Made by a program: the position numbers and the translations under genes. A model generated the notes under the pieces. It saw only the letters and a list, made by a program, of their open reading frames with translations. It ran no database searches and was not told the DNA's origin. From contig NZ_NQMN01000002.1 in the NCBI RefSeq assembly GCF_002272945.1, positions 487,016 to 551,015 of the forward strand: a stretch of 64,000 bases of DNA, given 5' to 3'. This document shows positions 1 through 11,320 of this stretch, piece after piece. Each line of letters begins with the position of its first letter. The stretch's first letter is position 1. This DNA comes from Mycoplasmopsis agassizii (GTDB lineage Bacteria > Bacillota_I > Bacilli_A > Mycoplasmatales > Metamycoplasmataceae).

Positions 1-538
1 AATAGAATTACAACAAAAGCAGATCTTGGTGAATTAGTTGCTAATCTTCCTTATCAAGCATATGAAAAAATTTATAACGAAGATCAAAATGAGTTTGTTG
101 ATAGAATAACTTTAATATGTATGGGACATGAGCCTGATTTGAAAGGCAACCTGTTGCAAATGATTGGGGGGGGGCTACAAATTAGATATTGAGATTTTGG
201 ATATATTAAAAGATAAGACAAATCTAATTTTTAAAAGAGACTCGCATGCGAATTTAAAGCTTGAAAATAATATTCTTGAGATAAAGGAATTCTATCCGAT
301 GAATTTACTTCAGAAATTATCTGCAGATGAGCAAGTTATTGACGATTGAAAAAATTTAGTTGACAGTGTATTGATAGACTATGACTATGATGGAAAAATC
401 CTTAAACCACAAATTGTGGATATTCCTAATAAAAATCAAAAAGTAATAGGTTCATATAGAATACCTATAAACCATGGAAAAATTAAAATTAAAATTACTG
501 ATTTATTATCAGAATCTTTAGAAATGGATGTTGAATAA
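1..538 (+). CDS. mod: Type III restriction-modification methyltransferase (Mod), 3' part, out of frame at a G tract
   Basis: This is the C-terminal end of the modification subunit; the 5' end lies outside the window. Reading frame 1 runs from base 1 through GELVANLPYQAYEKIY into the G tract at 166-174, then stops at 214-216. The remaining ~120 codons continue in frame 2 up to TAA at 536-538 and contain a stretch ending IKITDLLSES, which I recall from C-termini of type III Mod proteins. One G fewer, or two more, would join the two parts. The final TAA overlaps the ATG of res (TAATG), so translation of res is probably coupled to full-length Mod. The family is assigned mainly from the adjacent res gene; methyltransferase motifs are not in the window. 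This may be a phase-off allele or a sequencing error in the homopolymer. Confidence 0.7.
166..174 (+). repeat. Poly-G tract (G9) in mod
   Basis: Nine consecutive G residues in an otherwise very AT-rich coding region. Such tracts change length by slipped-strand mispairing. With nine Gs the upstream Mod frame ends 40 bases later; eight or eleven would give one continuous frame to position 538. This is a classic phase-variation switch. Confidence 0.85.
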
Positions 539-3138
539 TGGCAACTAAAAAAATTAAAAATGATTTTCCGTTTTATCAAGCACTATTAGAATTTTACAAA
601 GACAATAAAAATTCTATTAAGAGAAGTTTTAAGAGTGTAAGTAGAAAAATTCTGGACTACAATGATAAAAGCAAAAATGAAAATGCTTACCTTAGAAAAC
701 CACAATTTGAGGCATTTGAAATTTATGTTTTCATAAAAGAGTATCTTAGTAATCAAAAAGTTAAGGAAATATTTAATGACTGGTATCACCAAAAAGAAAA
801 ATTTGAATTAAGAAATGTATTTGCTAGATCCAATAAAGAATATCAAACAGACTGAAAACAGTCTTCTATTGTAGATGATATAACTTCAGATATATATGGA
901 GAAGTTTTTGATAGATTAAACAGTGAGAGTAGAGATTATCCAAATTATATTTATGCATTAACAATGGGAACTGGTAAAACGATACTTATAGCAACATGTA
1001 TTTTTTATGATTTTGTAGTTTCAAGCAAGTTTCCTAAAGATGATAGATTTTGCCATAATGCACTAGTATTTGCTCCTGATAAGACTGTTCTGCAATCATT
1101 AAAAGAAATTCAAACATTCGATCTAAATAAAGTCATGCCTACAGAATACGCAAGTTTTTTAACCACTAATGTTAAATTTCATTTTATGAATGATACCTCG
1201 ACAACATTGAATACTATTGACGGAAGTGACTATAATATAATTATTTCTAACACACAGAAAATAATATTAAAACAAATCCATAAGCAAAGATCTGCTATGG
1301 ATAAATTTATTAATGAAGAATATAATTATTCAGATGATTATGAAAGTTTAATGGAAACTTTTAAGGATGAAAAAGTAGTTGCAGCAAATCAAAGATACGA
1401 AAAAATTATTCGCCTTAAGCAACTAGGAGTCTTCGTAGATGAAGCTCACCATTTGTTTGGTGCAGATTTGAAAAATGATCTTTCAGAAGATAGTAAGGAA
1501 ACATCTTTGAGATATACTATAAATGAAATATCATTAAAACTTCAGAAAAAAGGTACTAAATTAGTAGCTTGTTATAACTATACTGGAACTCCTTATGTAG
1601 AAAACAAAATCTTACCTGAAGTAGTTTACGCCTACGAATTAAGTGAGGCGATAAGAAATAAATATTTAAAAGATATTGAAATTCAGGGATATGAAAACGT
1701 CAAGAATAAGGAATTTTTAAGAAAAGTATTAATTGACTTTTTTAACTATCATGGTGATAACCTTTATGAAGGTTTGATGCCAAAAATAGCAATTTTTGGT
1801 GCTGATATAAAAGAAATTATTGAAGAAATAAAACCAGTTGTTGAAACTATTTTGGTTGAATTAGGGAAGGATATATCAACAATATTGGTGAATGTTGGTG
1901 ATTCAAGTATAACTAAGGACCAAGATATAAATAATTTTAATAATCTCGATCAGGTAGGTACAGAGGGCAGTAAAAAACAAGTTTTATTATTGGTTAACAA
2001 AGGAAGAGAGGGTTGAAATTGTAGATCATTATTTTCTGTGGCTCTCTTTAGATCTCCTAAATCTAAGATATTTGTTTTGCAATCAACAATGCGTTGTTTA
2101 AGAAGCATCACAAATATACAACAAATTGCTCATGTTTATTTATCTGAGGAAAACTACAAAATACTGGATAATGAATTAAAGAAAAATTTTAATGTTGACA
2201 TTAAATCAATAACTGAGAAAAAAATTAGAAATTCTGAATATATTGTATCAATTGTTCCACCTGTTAAAAACATTACACTTACAGAAATAAAAAAATCTTA
2301 TACCTTAAATAGAAACAACATAAGTAAGCCATTTTACTTTGATGTTTCTAGAATAGATACAGAAAAATATAAATCAAAACTTTTAGTAAAAAAAGGAATT
2401 GATAAAAGATATGTTTTATCCAAAACTGAATTTATTTCTAATGAAAATATTGTCCACAGCAAATATTCTATTGTATTTGAAATATCTAGATACTTAAATG
2501 AAAACCCGATATTAATAAATAAAATGTTACAAGAAACAAAAACTTTTGATGATATTTTAAATTATGTCTCAATGTATAATGATATTTTATATGATGAACT
2601 AATTCCTTCAATATTTTCTTATTTGTATTTTTTGAAAGAAGAAACAGAAACAAAACTAAAAACAGTTCCATTAATAAAATATAAAAAGGGTACAAAACAT
2701 TTTATTTTTAATTCTCCAAAAAATTTAACTATTGAAAAGAACGACTCTTTTGTGAAAAGCAAATCCGAGAAAAGTTTTCATGTAAATAGATACTGCTTTG
2801 ACTCAATTCCTGAAAAGAAATTATTTATGGATTTATTAGAATCCAAGCATGTAAAGGAAGTATATTTTACTGGTATGTTTACGGGATCAGAAAACGGGCT
2901 ATCTGTTCAATATATAGATCCTGATTCAAATTTAATAAGAACATACTATCCTGATATTCTGGTTTATTACTATGATGGTTCAATAGAAATAATAGAAGTA
3001 AAAGGGGACAATAAAATTGATAATCGAAATGTACGTGCAAAAGCAATTGCTGCTCTAAATTTAGCTTCTTTTTCTAAAATGAATTATAAAATTTATAAGT
3101 CAAGTGACATCATGAAAAATAAGATAAAAGTTAACTAA
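538..3138 (+). CDS. res: Type III restriction enzyme, Res subunit (DEAH helicase plus nuclease)
   Basis: An 866-residue protein when TGA is read as Trp. It is the ATP-dependent translocase and endonuclease of a type III system, acting only with Mod. Visible motifs in order: Walker A TMGTGKT (about residues 142-148), the DEAH box in FVDEAHHLF (about 300), the TGTPY motif (about 350), a motif VI-like QSTMRCLR (about 515) and a C-terminal PD-(D/E)xK nuclease motif PDILVYY...IEVKGD (about 800-825). The length fits Res. The start ATG overlaps the mod stop codon, implying translational coupling and the same transcript. If Mod is out of frame, as here, coupling would be lost and Res expression reduced, which would avoid cutting unmodified DNA; that is inference. 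Confidence 0.92.
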
Positions 3139-3231
3139 TCAAGCAAATAAAATTACTAAAGATTAATTTAGATAATCATTAAGCAGTCCATTTTTTGATA
3201 TACTAAAAATAGTCATTTTTAGTTTTAAAAT

Positions 3232-3305
3232 GGAGGCTTAGTATAACGGTAGTATAACAGATTCCAAACCTGCTGGTATGGGTTCGATTCCTGTAGCCTC
3301 TGCCA
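3232..3305 (+). tRNA. trnW: tRNA-Trp (anticodon CCA)
   Basis: A 74-nt cloverleaf with acceptor GGAGGCT/AGCCTCT, a TTCGATT T-loop, discriminator G and encoded CCA. The anticodon loop TTCCAAA gives CCA, which reads UGG. The anticodon stem is ACAGA/CCTGC, with two A·C mismatches exactly where GCAGG would pair perfectly, and the D-stem has only about three pairs. In UGA=Trp organisms another tRNA-Trp(UCA) reads UGA and can also read UGG, so this gene may be under relaxed selection. tRNA-Gly(TCC) was considered but its stem would not pair. Confidence 0.78.
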
Positions 3306-3321
3306 TATCAAGATGACCATA

Positions 3322-3362
3322 GAAAAATGCTATTACTTCGCAAGGTAATAGCATTTTATTTT
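3322..3362 (+). terminator. Rho-independent terminator after tRNA-Trp
   Basis: The arms AATGCTATTAC and GTAATAGCATT form a perfect stem around TTCGCAAG and are followed by T-rich sequence. Confidence 0.8.
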
Positions 3363-3424
3363 CCAATTTAAAAAATATCTAGATAAAATTTAATTAATTA
3401 TTTTTTAAGTAGTTAGAGGTAAAA

Positions 3425-5506
3425 ATGGAAAAATTAATAACTGTAACGCAAAAATGATACGACAAATTAGAAAATAAATTTCATATAGTTTTTGATTCTG
3501 TTATTGACGATGAAGATTTTTATAAATCTGAGCAAAATGTCAAATGAGTAGATCCACTAGGGAGTATCAAAAGTTTTGAAAGAACATATGATACTTTCGA
3601 AGAATTTTATGAAGCAGCAGAGAAAAACTTAGAAGATACTAATTTAATGAATTATGATATTTCACAATTAAAAAACTATCATGAATATGATTTTAGTAAT
3701 GCTGCAATTTCTTCTAAAAACGAAAAACTTTTAGGTATTTATGATGATACCTTGTTTAAGTGTTTACAAAATATTGATGATTCTTCAAGAGAAGCATCTC
3801 ATGTTGAAACTTTTAAAAGTTATTCAGAATCAATAAATTCAGATACTACCAAAAGGACAAACACTGATGTATTAATGTTATATCTAAGTAATTTAAATAT
3901 CGATATTGAATTGAAAAAAAGATTTCCTGATAGCATAAATGAAGATGAAGCATCAACTTTTATAGCAGACTATTTAATGGAAATTAGGAAGAATCTAGAA
4001 TCAGATTTTGATTACAAAGATTTTTATAGATATCATATTATAATAGCTGGAAACATTGCTCGTTGCTTCAAAATATATAGCATGTTTTTTCATTTGTTTG
4101 CTAAAGTATTTCCTTATAGAACCTTTGTTGTTTTAGGAAAAGAAGATATAATTGGTGCACAAGACTATTACAATAATCAAGATGATAATCCTGATCACTC
4201 AATGTTAGAAAACATTGAAGATGTTTATCATTTTTTTGAAGAATACTTTTCTTTTTTATCAAAAAACATAGCTGATGAACTAGTGCTTTTATTAAACAAT
4301 ACATTATATTTACCTGAAGTATATTTAGAACAGGGATTGGGGATACTAAAATTAGATGAACTAGCAAATATATCTAATCAGGAATTAAGAGAAATAATTT
4401 CTGATTTTCCTTTTTTAATTTTTGGGGGAACAGGATTTACAGGTAAAGATAAGAGGTTAAATAACAAAGAAAAAATTAGTAATGCTAATTTTATTACCTT
4501 AAGAGAAGAGATAAAGGAAAAAGAAATTGTTGATCGCTTTCACAAGAAATTGCTTAAAGTTTCTCGTGACATGAAAGTTATTTTTGTTACTTATGACTAT
4601 GATTCTAATTGGTCAAATGAGCATTCTAACCCAAATTGAATTTACTTATCAAGTATCAAAAATCATAATTTTAAAGGTGCTAATAAAACACAAATGTATT
4701 TAGCAGATAAAGATAATTCTTCAGCATTACCTTCCAAATTTAATTTTAAAATAATTCCTTACTTAGTAAATAAATTTGAAAACTATAGTGATGGATTGCA
4801 TGAGATTGAAATGGATGATTATATTTCTTTTTATAAGAAATTATGAAAAAAGATTGATATTAATAAGGCATACAGAAGTTTATATCTTCTAAAAAATAAT
4901 AACACTTATTGTTTTTTCATTGAACTTGAAAACGGCAAATTAAGAATGCTGGATGGAGGCAATGTCAAAGATATTGGAAAACTAAATATTGAAGATTTTG
5001 AATCTAAGTTAAGTAACTATGTTTCTTCTGTTAAAAAATTTATGGATCCATACTTTGAACTTTATGAAAAAGTCTATAAAGAAATAGATTATTTTTTTGA
5101 ACTTGATAAGACACCAAATTCAACTATAAAAGTAGAAAAAGATATATATGTTTATATAGATCCAATAGATAGACAAATTATTCCTTACACTTATGAAGAA
5201 TCTCAATACCTTGCTTTTGAAAATTTCCCAAGTTTAATTAAATATAAAAATCCAGAAATGCATGAAACCTATATTAAAATTCAAGAAGAGTTTGGATACA
5301 ATCGAGTGCTTTATCCAAAGGATTATGTTTTATCTAAAAAAACAAAAGTATTAGATAAATCTAAAATAAATAAAACAAGCAGAGTAATTAGTAGCTTATA
5401 TTTTACATATAAACATAATGTAGTGAGATTATGAAACCATGAAGTTGAACCTGATGGAACAGATGAAAAAGGAAAAGACATTGTTGAAGGCTTATTAAAA
5501 AAGTAA
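3425..5506 (+). CDS. Unrecognised 693-residue protein next to the type III R-M system
   Basis: One open frame with TGA as Trp, from ATG 3425 (AGAGGT just upstream) to TAA. It starts MEKLITVTQKWYDKLENKF and ends EGLLKK. I see no signal peptide and no convincing membrane segment apart from a weakly hydrophobic stretch near residue 215, so it is probably cytoplasmic. It is acidic and rich in Asp, Tyr, Phe and Lys. A glycine-containing segment FLIFGGTGFTGK (about residues 330-341) is not a proper Walker A motif. I do not recognise a family. Its position beside the restriction system, separated only by a tRNA gene, suggests accessory or defence DNA, but function is unknown. Confidence 0.85.
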
Positions 5507-5534
5507 TTTAACTTTTTAATCAAATTTAAATATA

Positions 5535-5562
5535 TTGCTATTACATATTGTAGTAGCATTTA
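5535..5562. terminator. Bidirectional terminator between convergent genes
   Basis: The arms TGCTATTAC and TAGTAGCA form a stem around an AT-rich loop, followed by a T run on the plus strand. It lies between the stop of the 693-residue gene and the stop of the converging membrane-protein gene, whose last codon overlaps it. Confidence 0.6.
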
Positions 5563-6354
5563 TTTTTTACTACTAAAAACTAGATCATATTCTTTAAGAT
5601 GATATTTAAATTTATTGAATTTTCAAAAAGAAATATAAATTAAAACTGACATCATAATACTTGTAAAAATATACATGTAAATTCTAAAATCAAAACTTGA
5701 AAGTAATGTTCCTGTTTGAGTAACATTTAATATGGAAACAAAAATTGTTAGAAAAACATTTGTTGCTAAAAAGAAAATTCAAAAAGGAACAATTAATAAA
5801 AATGCAGAGTAATTTACAAAATTATTTTTTCCTATTTTTAATTCTTTTAAATCTTTGTGATCTACAAAAACATATTCAACTGTTATTAAAATAAATATAA
5901 ATATTAAAAGCATAAAATCAAAAACATGACCTTGGTTAAATACATAAATACTTGAATCATAAAATCTAAAATTTAAAACAATTACAATTAAAAATAAGAT
6001 TGATTTAATGGCTATATTTATGAGTCAAAATTTATTTAATTTGAATTTGCTTTTAATTAATTTAAAAGCAATAATTGCTATTAAAAATAAAGTACAAATA
6101 AATGAAAAAATTGAAATTGTAAAAGAGTTCATTGCAATTCCTAAATAGTTTAAAAATATGTAAACTGATAATCAATTAAATTCAAAATAAACTGAGTAAT
6201 TTTTAGTCTTACGAAACTTAATAAAAAAGTTAGCAAAAAGGGCTATCATAGGTATTAATAGTAAAATTGCACTAATTATTAAAAAGGTATTTAGTATTCA
6301 AATTTGACTAGATTGAAACGACATTAAAAAGTTCATATTTTTAATTATAAACAT
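5560..6354 (-). CDS. Hypothetical multi-pass membrane protein
   Basis: A 264-residue protein read with several TGA-Trp codons. Hydrophobic segments follow one another along the whole length (for example WILNTFLIISAILLLIPMIA, FICTLFLIAIIAF and FLIVPFWIFFLATNVFL), so five or six membrane spans are likely, with short Lys-rich loops. The first ATG is at 6354 and a second at 6336; neither has a clear Shine-Dalgarno, so the start is uncertain. It converges on the 693-residue gene and is divergent from the next gene. I recognise no family. Confidence 0.8.
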
Positions 6355-6469
6355 TTAATTAATAATTTGTTTTTTTAGTATTTTTTACTAGTTGAAAACT
6401 TTAAATTTTTTCATTAAAATAAGCATTTTAATTTTATAATTTTACAAGCACTTTTTTAGGAGATGACTT
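6355..6469 (+). promoter_or_regulatory. Divergent intergenic region with a -10 box at 6435-6440
   Basis: TATAAT at 6435-6440 lies about 30 bases before the ATG at 6470 and is the likely -10 element of the DUF3137-like gene; no good -35 is visible. AGGAG is placed correctly ahead of the ATG. No equally clear promoter is seen for the minus-strand gene. Confidence 0.5.
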
Positions 6470-7594
6470 ATGAACGATACCAAAGAAATAAATCATATAA
6501 AACATTTTTCAGCTAAATTAAAAGAACAATTTATAAATCGACACTCAGAAATCATTTCTAAAAAGTTAATCGAATACATGAATGAGAAAAAGCAAAATAT
6601 TCCTGCTGTAATTCGTTTTTTCTTATCAAAAGTTTATTTGATTGTTTTCATTATTTCTTTATTAGTCGGCTTAATAACCTTTATTGTTTGAACTAGATTA
6701 TTTGATGCCAACTTTGCTAATCCAAATACCTATTCAGATTTAGTTTTATATTTATTATTAGGTATTTCAGTAGCATTAATGGTCATTAGTTTATTTTTTT
6801 TAGGTTTAATTTGACCACTTAAAAAACGAGCTGTAAAAATTTTAAATAAGTCAATTAACCATAAAGAATTCTTCAAAATTATTTTTGAAAATTTAGAAGA
6901 TTTTGACTTTACAGAAAGTATCGATAAACTATTACTAAACCTTGTTAAGTATCGCCAAAGAGGATTTCCTAAAATCGGAGATAATGCTTCAATTTTTAAA
7001 TTCTCACCTTTATTTATTTTTAATTATTTAAACCACCAAGTTGTTTTTCAAACTCAAGCTTGAACTTGAGAACAAAAATTAAATGGTGTTAATAAAAACT
7101 TATATGCAAATGTAGGAATGATTGAATACTCATTATCACCTGAAGAAAAAGAGCAGTTAAAAGGTTATCATTTTTCTCTGGTTTCAGTTTTGGCTGAAAC
7201 AGATAATCTTAAAAAGATTAAATTAGATTCTGAAGAATTTAATAAGAAATTAAAACTAAGATCAAATGATGAACAATTATCAAAAGCAATTTTTACAAAA
7301 GATGTGCAAAATACTTTACTAGAAAACTTTAATGCAATTGACCTTGATATGTATCATATTCAAAAAATTGATGATAATATCCTAGTTAAGTTTTTACCTT
7401 CATCTCCTAAGGTTTTAAAAGTTAATTTTCACTATTCAGATAATTTTAAAAAAGAAGTTGATTTTTGAACAAATAATACATTAAATGAAATCTATCAAAT
7501 GTTTGCTTTAATCTCAATTATCACAACACCTAATTATTTAATTTCCTCAATTTATAAGAATCAAAAAAGTGAAGAAGTATCTGATAAAAAATAA
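6470..7594 (+). CDS. DUF3137-like membrane protein (paralogue 1)
   Basis: 374 residues. A lysine-rich N-terminus is followed by two membrane spans (about residues 52-73 and 85-110), then a soluble region. This layout, and segments such as EFNKKLKLRSNDEQLSKAIF followed by a late IDDNILVKFLP strand, recall DUF3137 proteins, where a conserved aromatic segment precedes a block of basic and hydrophobic residues. Two other genes here (18363-19400 and 19516-20451) share the layout. Strong SD AGGAG. Function is unknown. It ends immediately before the repeated protease/lipoprotein locus. Confidence 0.75.
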
Positions 7595-7619
7595 TTACAT
7601 TTACTTATAAAAAAACTAT

Positions 7620-7650
7620 GAATACCACCAGAATTTGGTGGTATTTTTAC
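7620..7650 (+). terminator. Rho-independent terminator
   Basis: AATACCACC and GGTGGTATT form a 9-bp stem around AGAATTT and are followed by TTTT. Confidence 0.85.
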
Positions 7651-7741
7651 TATTTTAAATTTTACTCTTTTTTTAAAAAATGCTTTTACTAAAAAAATAT
7701 TTTCATCTTATAAAACGACATTTTTATAATAATCATATAAT
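7651..7741 (+). repeat. Conserved upstream promoter repeat, copy 1
   Basis: About 91 bases nearly identical to 11321-11411 and closely related to 13032-13123 and 14780-14871. It contains CTTATAAAACGACATTTTT and ends in the likely -10 box CATATAAT (TATAAT 7736-7741). No consensus -35 is visible. All four copies precede the protease or lipoprotein genes, so they probably give coordinated transcription or act as recombination sites. Confidence 0.8.
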
Positions 7742-7856
7742 GTTCACAAGAAGGATGGATAGATAATAAATCAATTATTTTTTCTCGTTTTTTTGTTGTT
7801 GATTTAGATACTAAAAAACAAAAAAACAATTTTATTTAAATTAAAAAAGAGGCTAT
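7742..7856 (+). promoter_or_regulatory. 5' leader with complementary segments, copy 1
   Basis: The leader of the first protease mRNA. GTTTTTTTG is complementary to CAAAAAAAC further down and could form a hairpin ahead of the ribosome binding site (AAAAGAGG). A short frame, ATAAATCAATTATTTTTTCT onward to TAG, would encode a hydrophobic peptide if ATA were a start codon. Compared with the third copy (13124-13239) the three differences inside this frame all fall at third codon positions. RNA structure, leader peptide or neither is undecided. Confidence 0.4.
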
Positions 7857-9773
7857 ATGCAATCTAAAAAATTAAAAATTACACTAGCATTATTTTCTGT
7901 TGGTGTACTTTCAATTGCAGGGATCACAAGTGTGTCTGCAATCCAAACATCTGTAAAAGATGAAAATCATGAATTAAAAATTAATAAAAAAGAAAATTTA
8001 ATTCAACAACCAAAAACAATTAAAAATGGGTCTAGCAGAATTGAAATAGTTTTTAAAGCAGGAATAAATCCTGAACAACTGCAAAAATATGTTGACCAAA
8101 TCAAAAAAGTTATTGGTACTAGTAGAGAACTTATTTTTTATAAATATGTTCTAACTTTGTCAATTTCATATGATGATAAAGATGATTTAAAAAAATTAAA
8201 TTTGTTAATATCAGACCTTAAGATCGACTCAAATGATCTTTTACAACTTAATGTACACGATAAATATGAAAATTCTGACAAAGAAAAGTTTGTTCCAGAA
8301 ATGAATCCACTGGATTCACAATATTGAGATTATGTTTGAAACCAGCCTAGTACTCATGAAGAACCCTCTCCAACACCTCCACCCAAACATGCTGAAGAGC
8401 CAAAAAAACCTGATACTTCTTTTTGAGATAGATATGATCCTGTTAATCAAAAAAGGTATGAATGAGTTGGACTTACCAAAGAAATTTTAGCAAGCGAAAG
8501 ACAAGATTTGGAGACCAAAGCTAATGCAGGGAATAAAACAAAAGTAGGTCTAATTGAAGCAAGCGATATAATTGACAAAAATTCTGATAATTTTGCTACA
8601 AAAGATATAAATGTTGATACTAGTAATTTTGAATACGACCCTAATGACCCCGATAAATTTCATGCTGATACAGTTGCAGAAGTAATAATTGGAAAACAAG
8701 GATTAAATCCTTATGTTTCTATCTATAATAAAACGCACGGTAAAAAAGTTCATGCTTATGATAAAAAATTTTTAACAAGAATTATGGAATCGTTAGTAAA
8801 AGAAGGAGTTTACATTCAAAACTATACAGGTTCCATGACAGACAGTTCTGGCATATACTATAATGAACTTGCAGGGCTTGTTGATGAATTTATTTCAAAA
8901 AATCCAGAAGTCATTTTTATTATTGCAGCAGGTAATGAGGGTAAGGCAGAACAGTTAAATAAATATGGTAAAAAAATTCCTAACATGTGACTAAGATATA
9001 TTAATGACACAACACTATCTCAAAATTCTATAATTGTTGGTAGTTTAATGGATGCGGACAGCATATTAGCAAGACCATCAAGTGAATATTCATATACCGA
9101 TAATTATATTTCTACTTCTACTCCTGATAAATTTCATTCTATGTTTGATGTGCCATTTGATGGCAGAAATGTTACTGGTAATAGTATGTCTGCTCCTACG
9201 ATTGCTGCTATTGCATCAATTTTAAAAACTAATTACCCAAGATATTTTGATATGGGAGCCGACTCGATCATAATGAAAAGTGCACTAATTGCAGGTTCAA
9301 GAACAGAAGGTTCATATATGCGTTTAGGATTAGGTAGAATAAGATGAAATGACTCATATGTGTATGAACAACAAGTTGGGTTTGGAAGACCTGAATTCTC
9401 TAAAGTAAAAGAGTCATTGCTCCATCTAGATTATTTTAAATTAGGTAAAAATAATACTAATAGCAACCCCATAACCAAAAAAATTTATTTGCAAGGTGGT
9501 AGAAAATATAGATTCAATATAACTTGGCTAAATGATAACTACAAAAGAGAAAGGCTTTCTTGGTATAAAGGTCCGTTATCTTTAGATTTAGATGTAGTCA
9601 CACCTTCTAATAAGCACACTGAGGCAAAAAATTGATTCAAAGAACAAAAAGCAAATACTAAAACAGTTGAATTTATTGCTGATGATTCCGGCTATTATAC
9701 TTTTAATATTTCTCAAAAGGACGAAAGTAGAAAAAAAGACGTAGATGTTGCATTCACCTATTCAGCAATATAA
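7857..9773 (+). CDS. Secreted subtilisin-family (S8) serine protease, copy A
   Basis: 638 residues. A Sec signal peptide (LFSVGVLSIAGITSVSA) ends near residue 31, followed by an I9-like propeptide (about 55-140), a proline-rich linker (PSPTPPPK) and the S8 domain. Recognisable active-site blocks are HADTVAEVI (His about 269), IIAAGNEG (oxyanion Asn about 360) and TGNSMSAP (Ser about 443). The strand that normally carries the catalytic Asp reads KVGLIEAS, with Glu234 in place of Asp. The C-terminus is a beta-rich domain ending DVDVAFTYSAI. No lipobox, so it is secreted or held by its partner. Its last 29 bases overlap the next gene. Start ATG 7857 with AAAGAGG upstream. Substrate unknown; protease activity is plausible but not certain because of the Glu. 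Confidence 0.87.
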
Positions 9774-10893
9774 AAAACGCAGTAAAATAGTATTTTGATT
9801 ATTTACTATTTCAACTGTTTCATCTATTTCATTTCTGGTTGCTTGCTCACAAAATGTTGAACCAGAAAAGCCTAAAGTTGAACCAATCAATCCAGTCGAA
9901 AAAATGCCATCCAACCCTTTTGAAAAGTGGGGTAAATACTGAGATTCAGCACTTATAAAAAATCCTAGTGCAGCTATCTACGAAAAAGTAACTAGTAATA
10001 AAAAACCGTTTGTACAGTTGAACACATTTGGCTTTAAGTTTTTTACTTTTAGTGATTGATATTGGGCTTGATATAAGCCAGGAGATGAAAAATCTTTAGA
10101 CGGTGCTGTAAAAATAAAGAAAGACGATGAACTAGTCAAAGGTAAAACTAACGAAAAAACGCCTAAAATGAAACCAAATATAGCTGGTGGTTTTATTAAA
10201 AAAAGTGAATGGATTTACGAAAACGGAAATAAGCACACATGAATTTGAAGTGGAGAAAATTCCAATTTTCATATTGAAGAGCCTGAAATCCAAAAGAATT
10301 TTGATACGAATCATAAATCAATTAGTTTAATTGAAAATGAAGATGATTTAAAAATTGCTCTTAGATTTGATGATGAAAGTTGAAAAACTTACTATGAGTA
10401 TTTCAAATCAATAGATAAAGTAACTGGATGAGATTATAATAATGGCTGTAAATATGGACCATATTGCGTGGCTAAAAAAGATATTAAAAGTAGATTTCTC
10501 CCTTGATCTAAAACATTTAATTATCCATTAATAAAAGAAAAGATGGATCTTAAAAAATATAATTATTTATTTTTAAAAGACTTTTGGAATTTGGAAGTTA
10601 ACAATGGTGAAGCAGATGTACTTTTAGATGGGGGCATTACTATTGAAGATTACGATATTGATATTAAAAACAAAAATATTACTCTAGATTTTAGGGAAAA
10701 GAGTGCACTACTGCCAAGGCAATTTGTTAACAATATATCTTGAACTGGAGCATCAAATAGATTAACTTCTTTTATGATTCCTATTGAAAAAAATAAGTTA
10801 AGTGATTTTGATTTTAATGATTGAACTATAACATATAAAGAACACGAATATACAACCGAAATACATGACTTATGAACTAAAAATGAACCTTAA
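9745..10893 (+). CDS. Lipoprotein LpA, partner of protease A
   Basis: 382 residues. Lys/Arg-rich start, hydrophobic segment and lipobox SFLVAC (Cys34), so it should be lipid-anchored on the outer face of the membrane. The ATG lies inside the last codons of protease A in another frame; there is no separate Shine-Dalgarno, so translation is likely coupled. The body shares blocks with LpB, LpC and LpD: a FTFSDWYW-like segment, KSISLIEN (KSISL in all), a KYNYLFLKD segment and the ending IPIEKNKLSDFDFNDW. It contains many Trp and aromatic residues. The family is unknown to me. By position it could capture a substrate for the protease. Confidence 0.85.
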
Positions 10894-10956
10894 AATTAAT
10901 TATGAGATCTAAAATTATTCATAATTTTTATGTGTAATTAGTGAATCATAAATTTA

Positions 10957-10990
10957 TTTAATAAACTTTCTTTATGGAAGTTTATTTTTT
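10957..10990 (+). terminator. Terminator after LpA
   Basis: AATAAACTT and AAGTTTATT pair around CTTTATGG and are followed by a long T run. Confidence 0.7.
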
Positions 10991-11320
10991 TTAATGAAAG
11001 TTATTTTAAATTTTTTAATATGTTTAATAACCTTAGGGTTTATTAAAATACAAACACACTCTTTGAAAAATAATTGTCTTATATGTTATCAATTTTTTGC
11101 TCTTACTTAATTAGGAACAAAATTTAAACACTGTTAGACATGTTTTCGAAACTGTTTTAAACTATGAAATTTGATGATTAAATTTAACTTTGTTTCATCA
11201 ATTTTGAGCAATAATTCGGTTAAACGAATAAGTATAAATTAGAAATAACAATGTATCTATTTTATTTTTTAGTTAACCACTAAGCCATAATTTTAAATTC
11301 AAATTATGTAAGTTTTAGTC
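10991..11320. other. AT-rich gap without a gene
   Basis: About 330 bases with no convincing ORF on either strand. It holds several short inverted AT-rich stretches and ends at the promoter repeat. I see nothing I can name. Confidence 0.6.

Noticed and set aside
3232-3305. Reading this tRNA as tRNA-Gly (TCC)
   Set aside because: With that loop the anticodon stem would have only one pair and the discriminator G and acceptor do not suit tRNA-Gly.
6470-7594. Insertion sequence or transposase remnants around the surface locus
   Set aside because: No transposase motif, terminal inverted repeats or target duplications could be seen at either edge.
10132-10314. Short minus-strand ORFs inside LpA and similar positions
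   Set aside because: They overlap well-supported genes in other frames, have no SD and no protein-like homology to paralogues.
7857-10893. Calling the S8 protease and LpA a MIB-MIP pair
   Set aside because: MIP belongs to DUF31 with a chymotrypsin-like triad; these proteases show subtilase blocks (HADTVAEV, AAGN, GNSMSAP) and LpA does not look like MIB.
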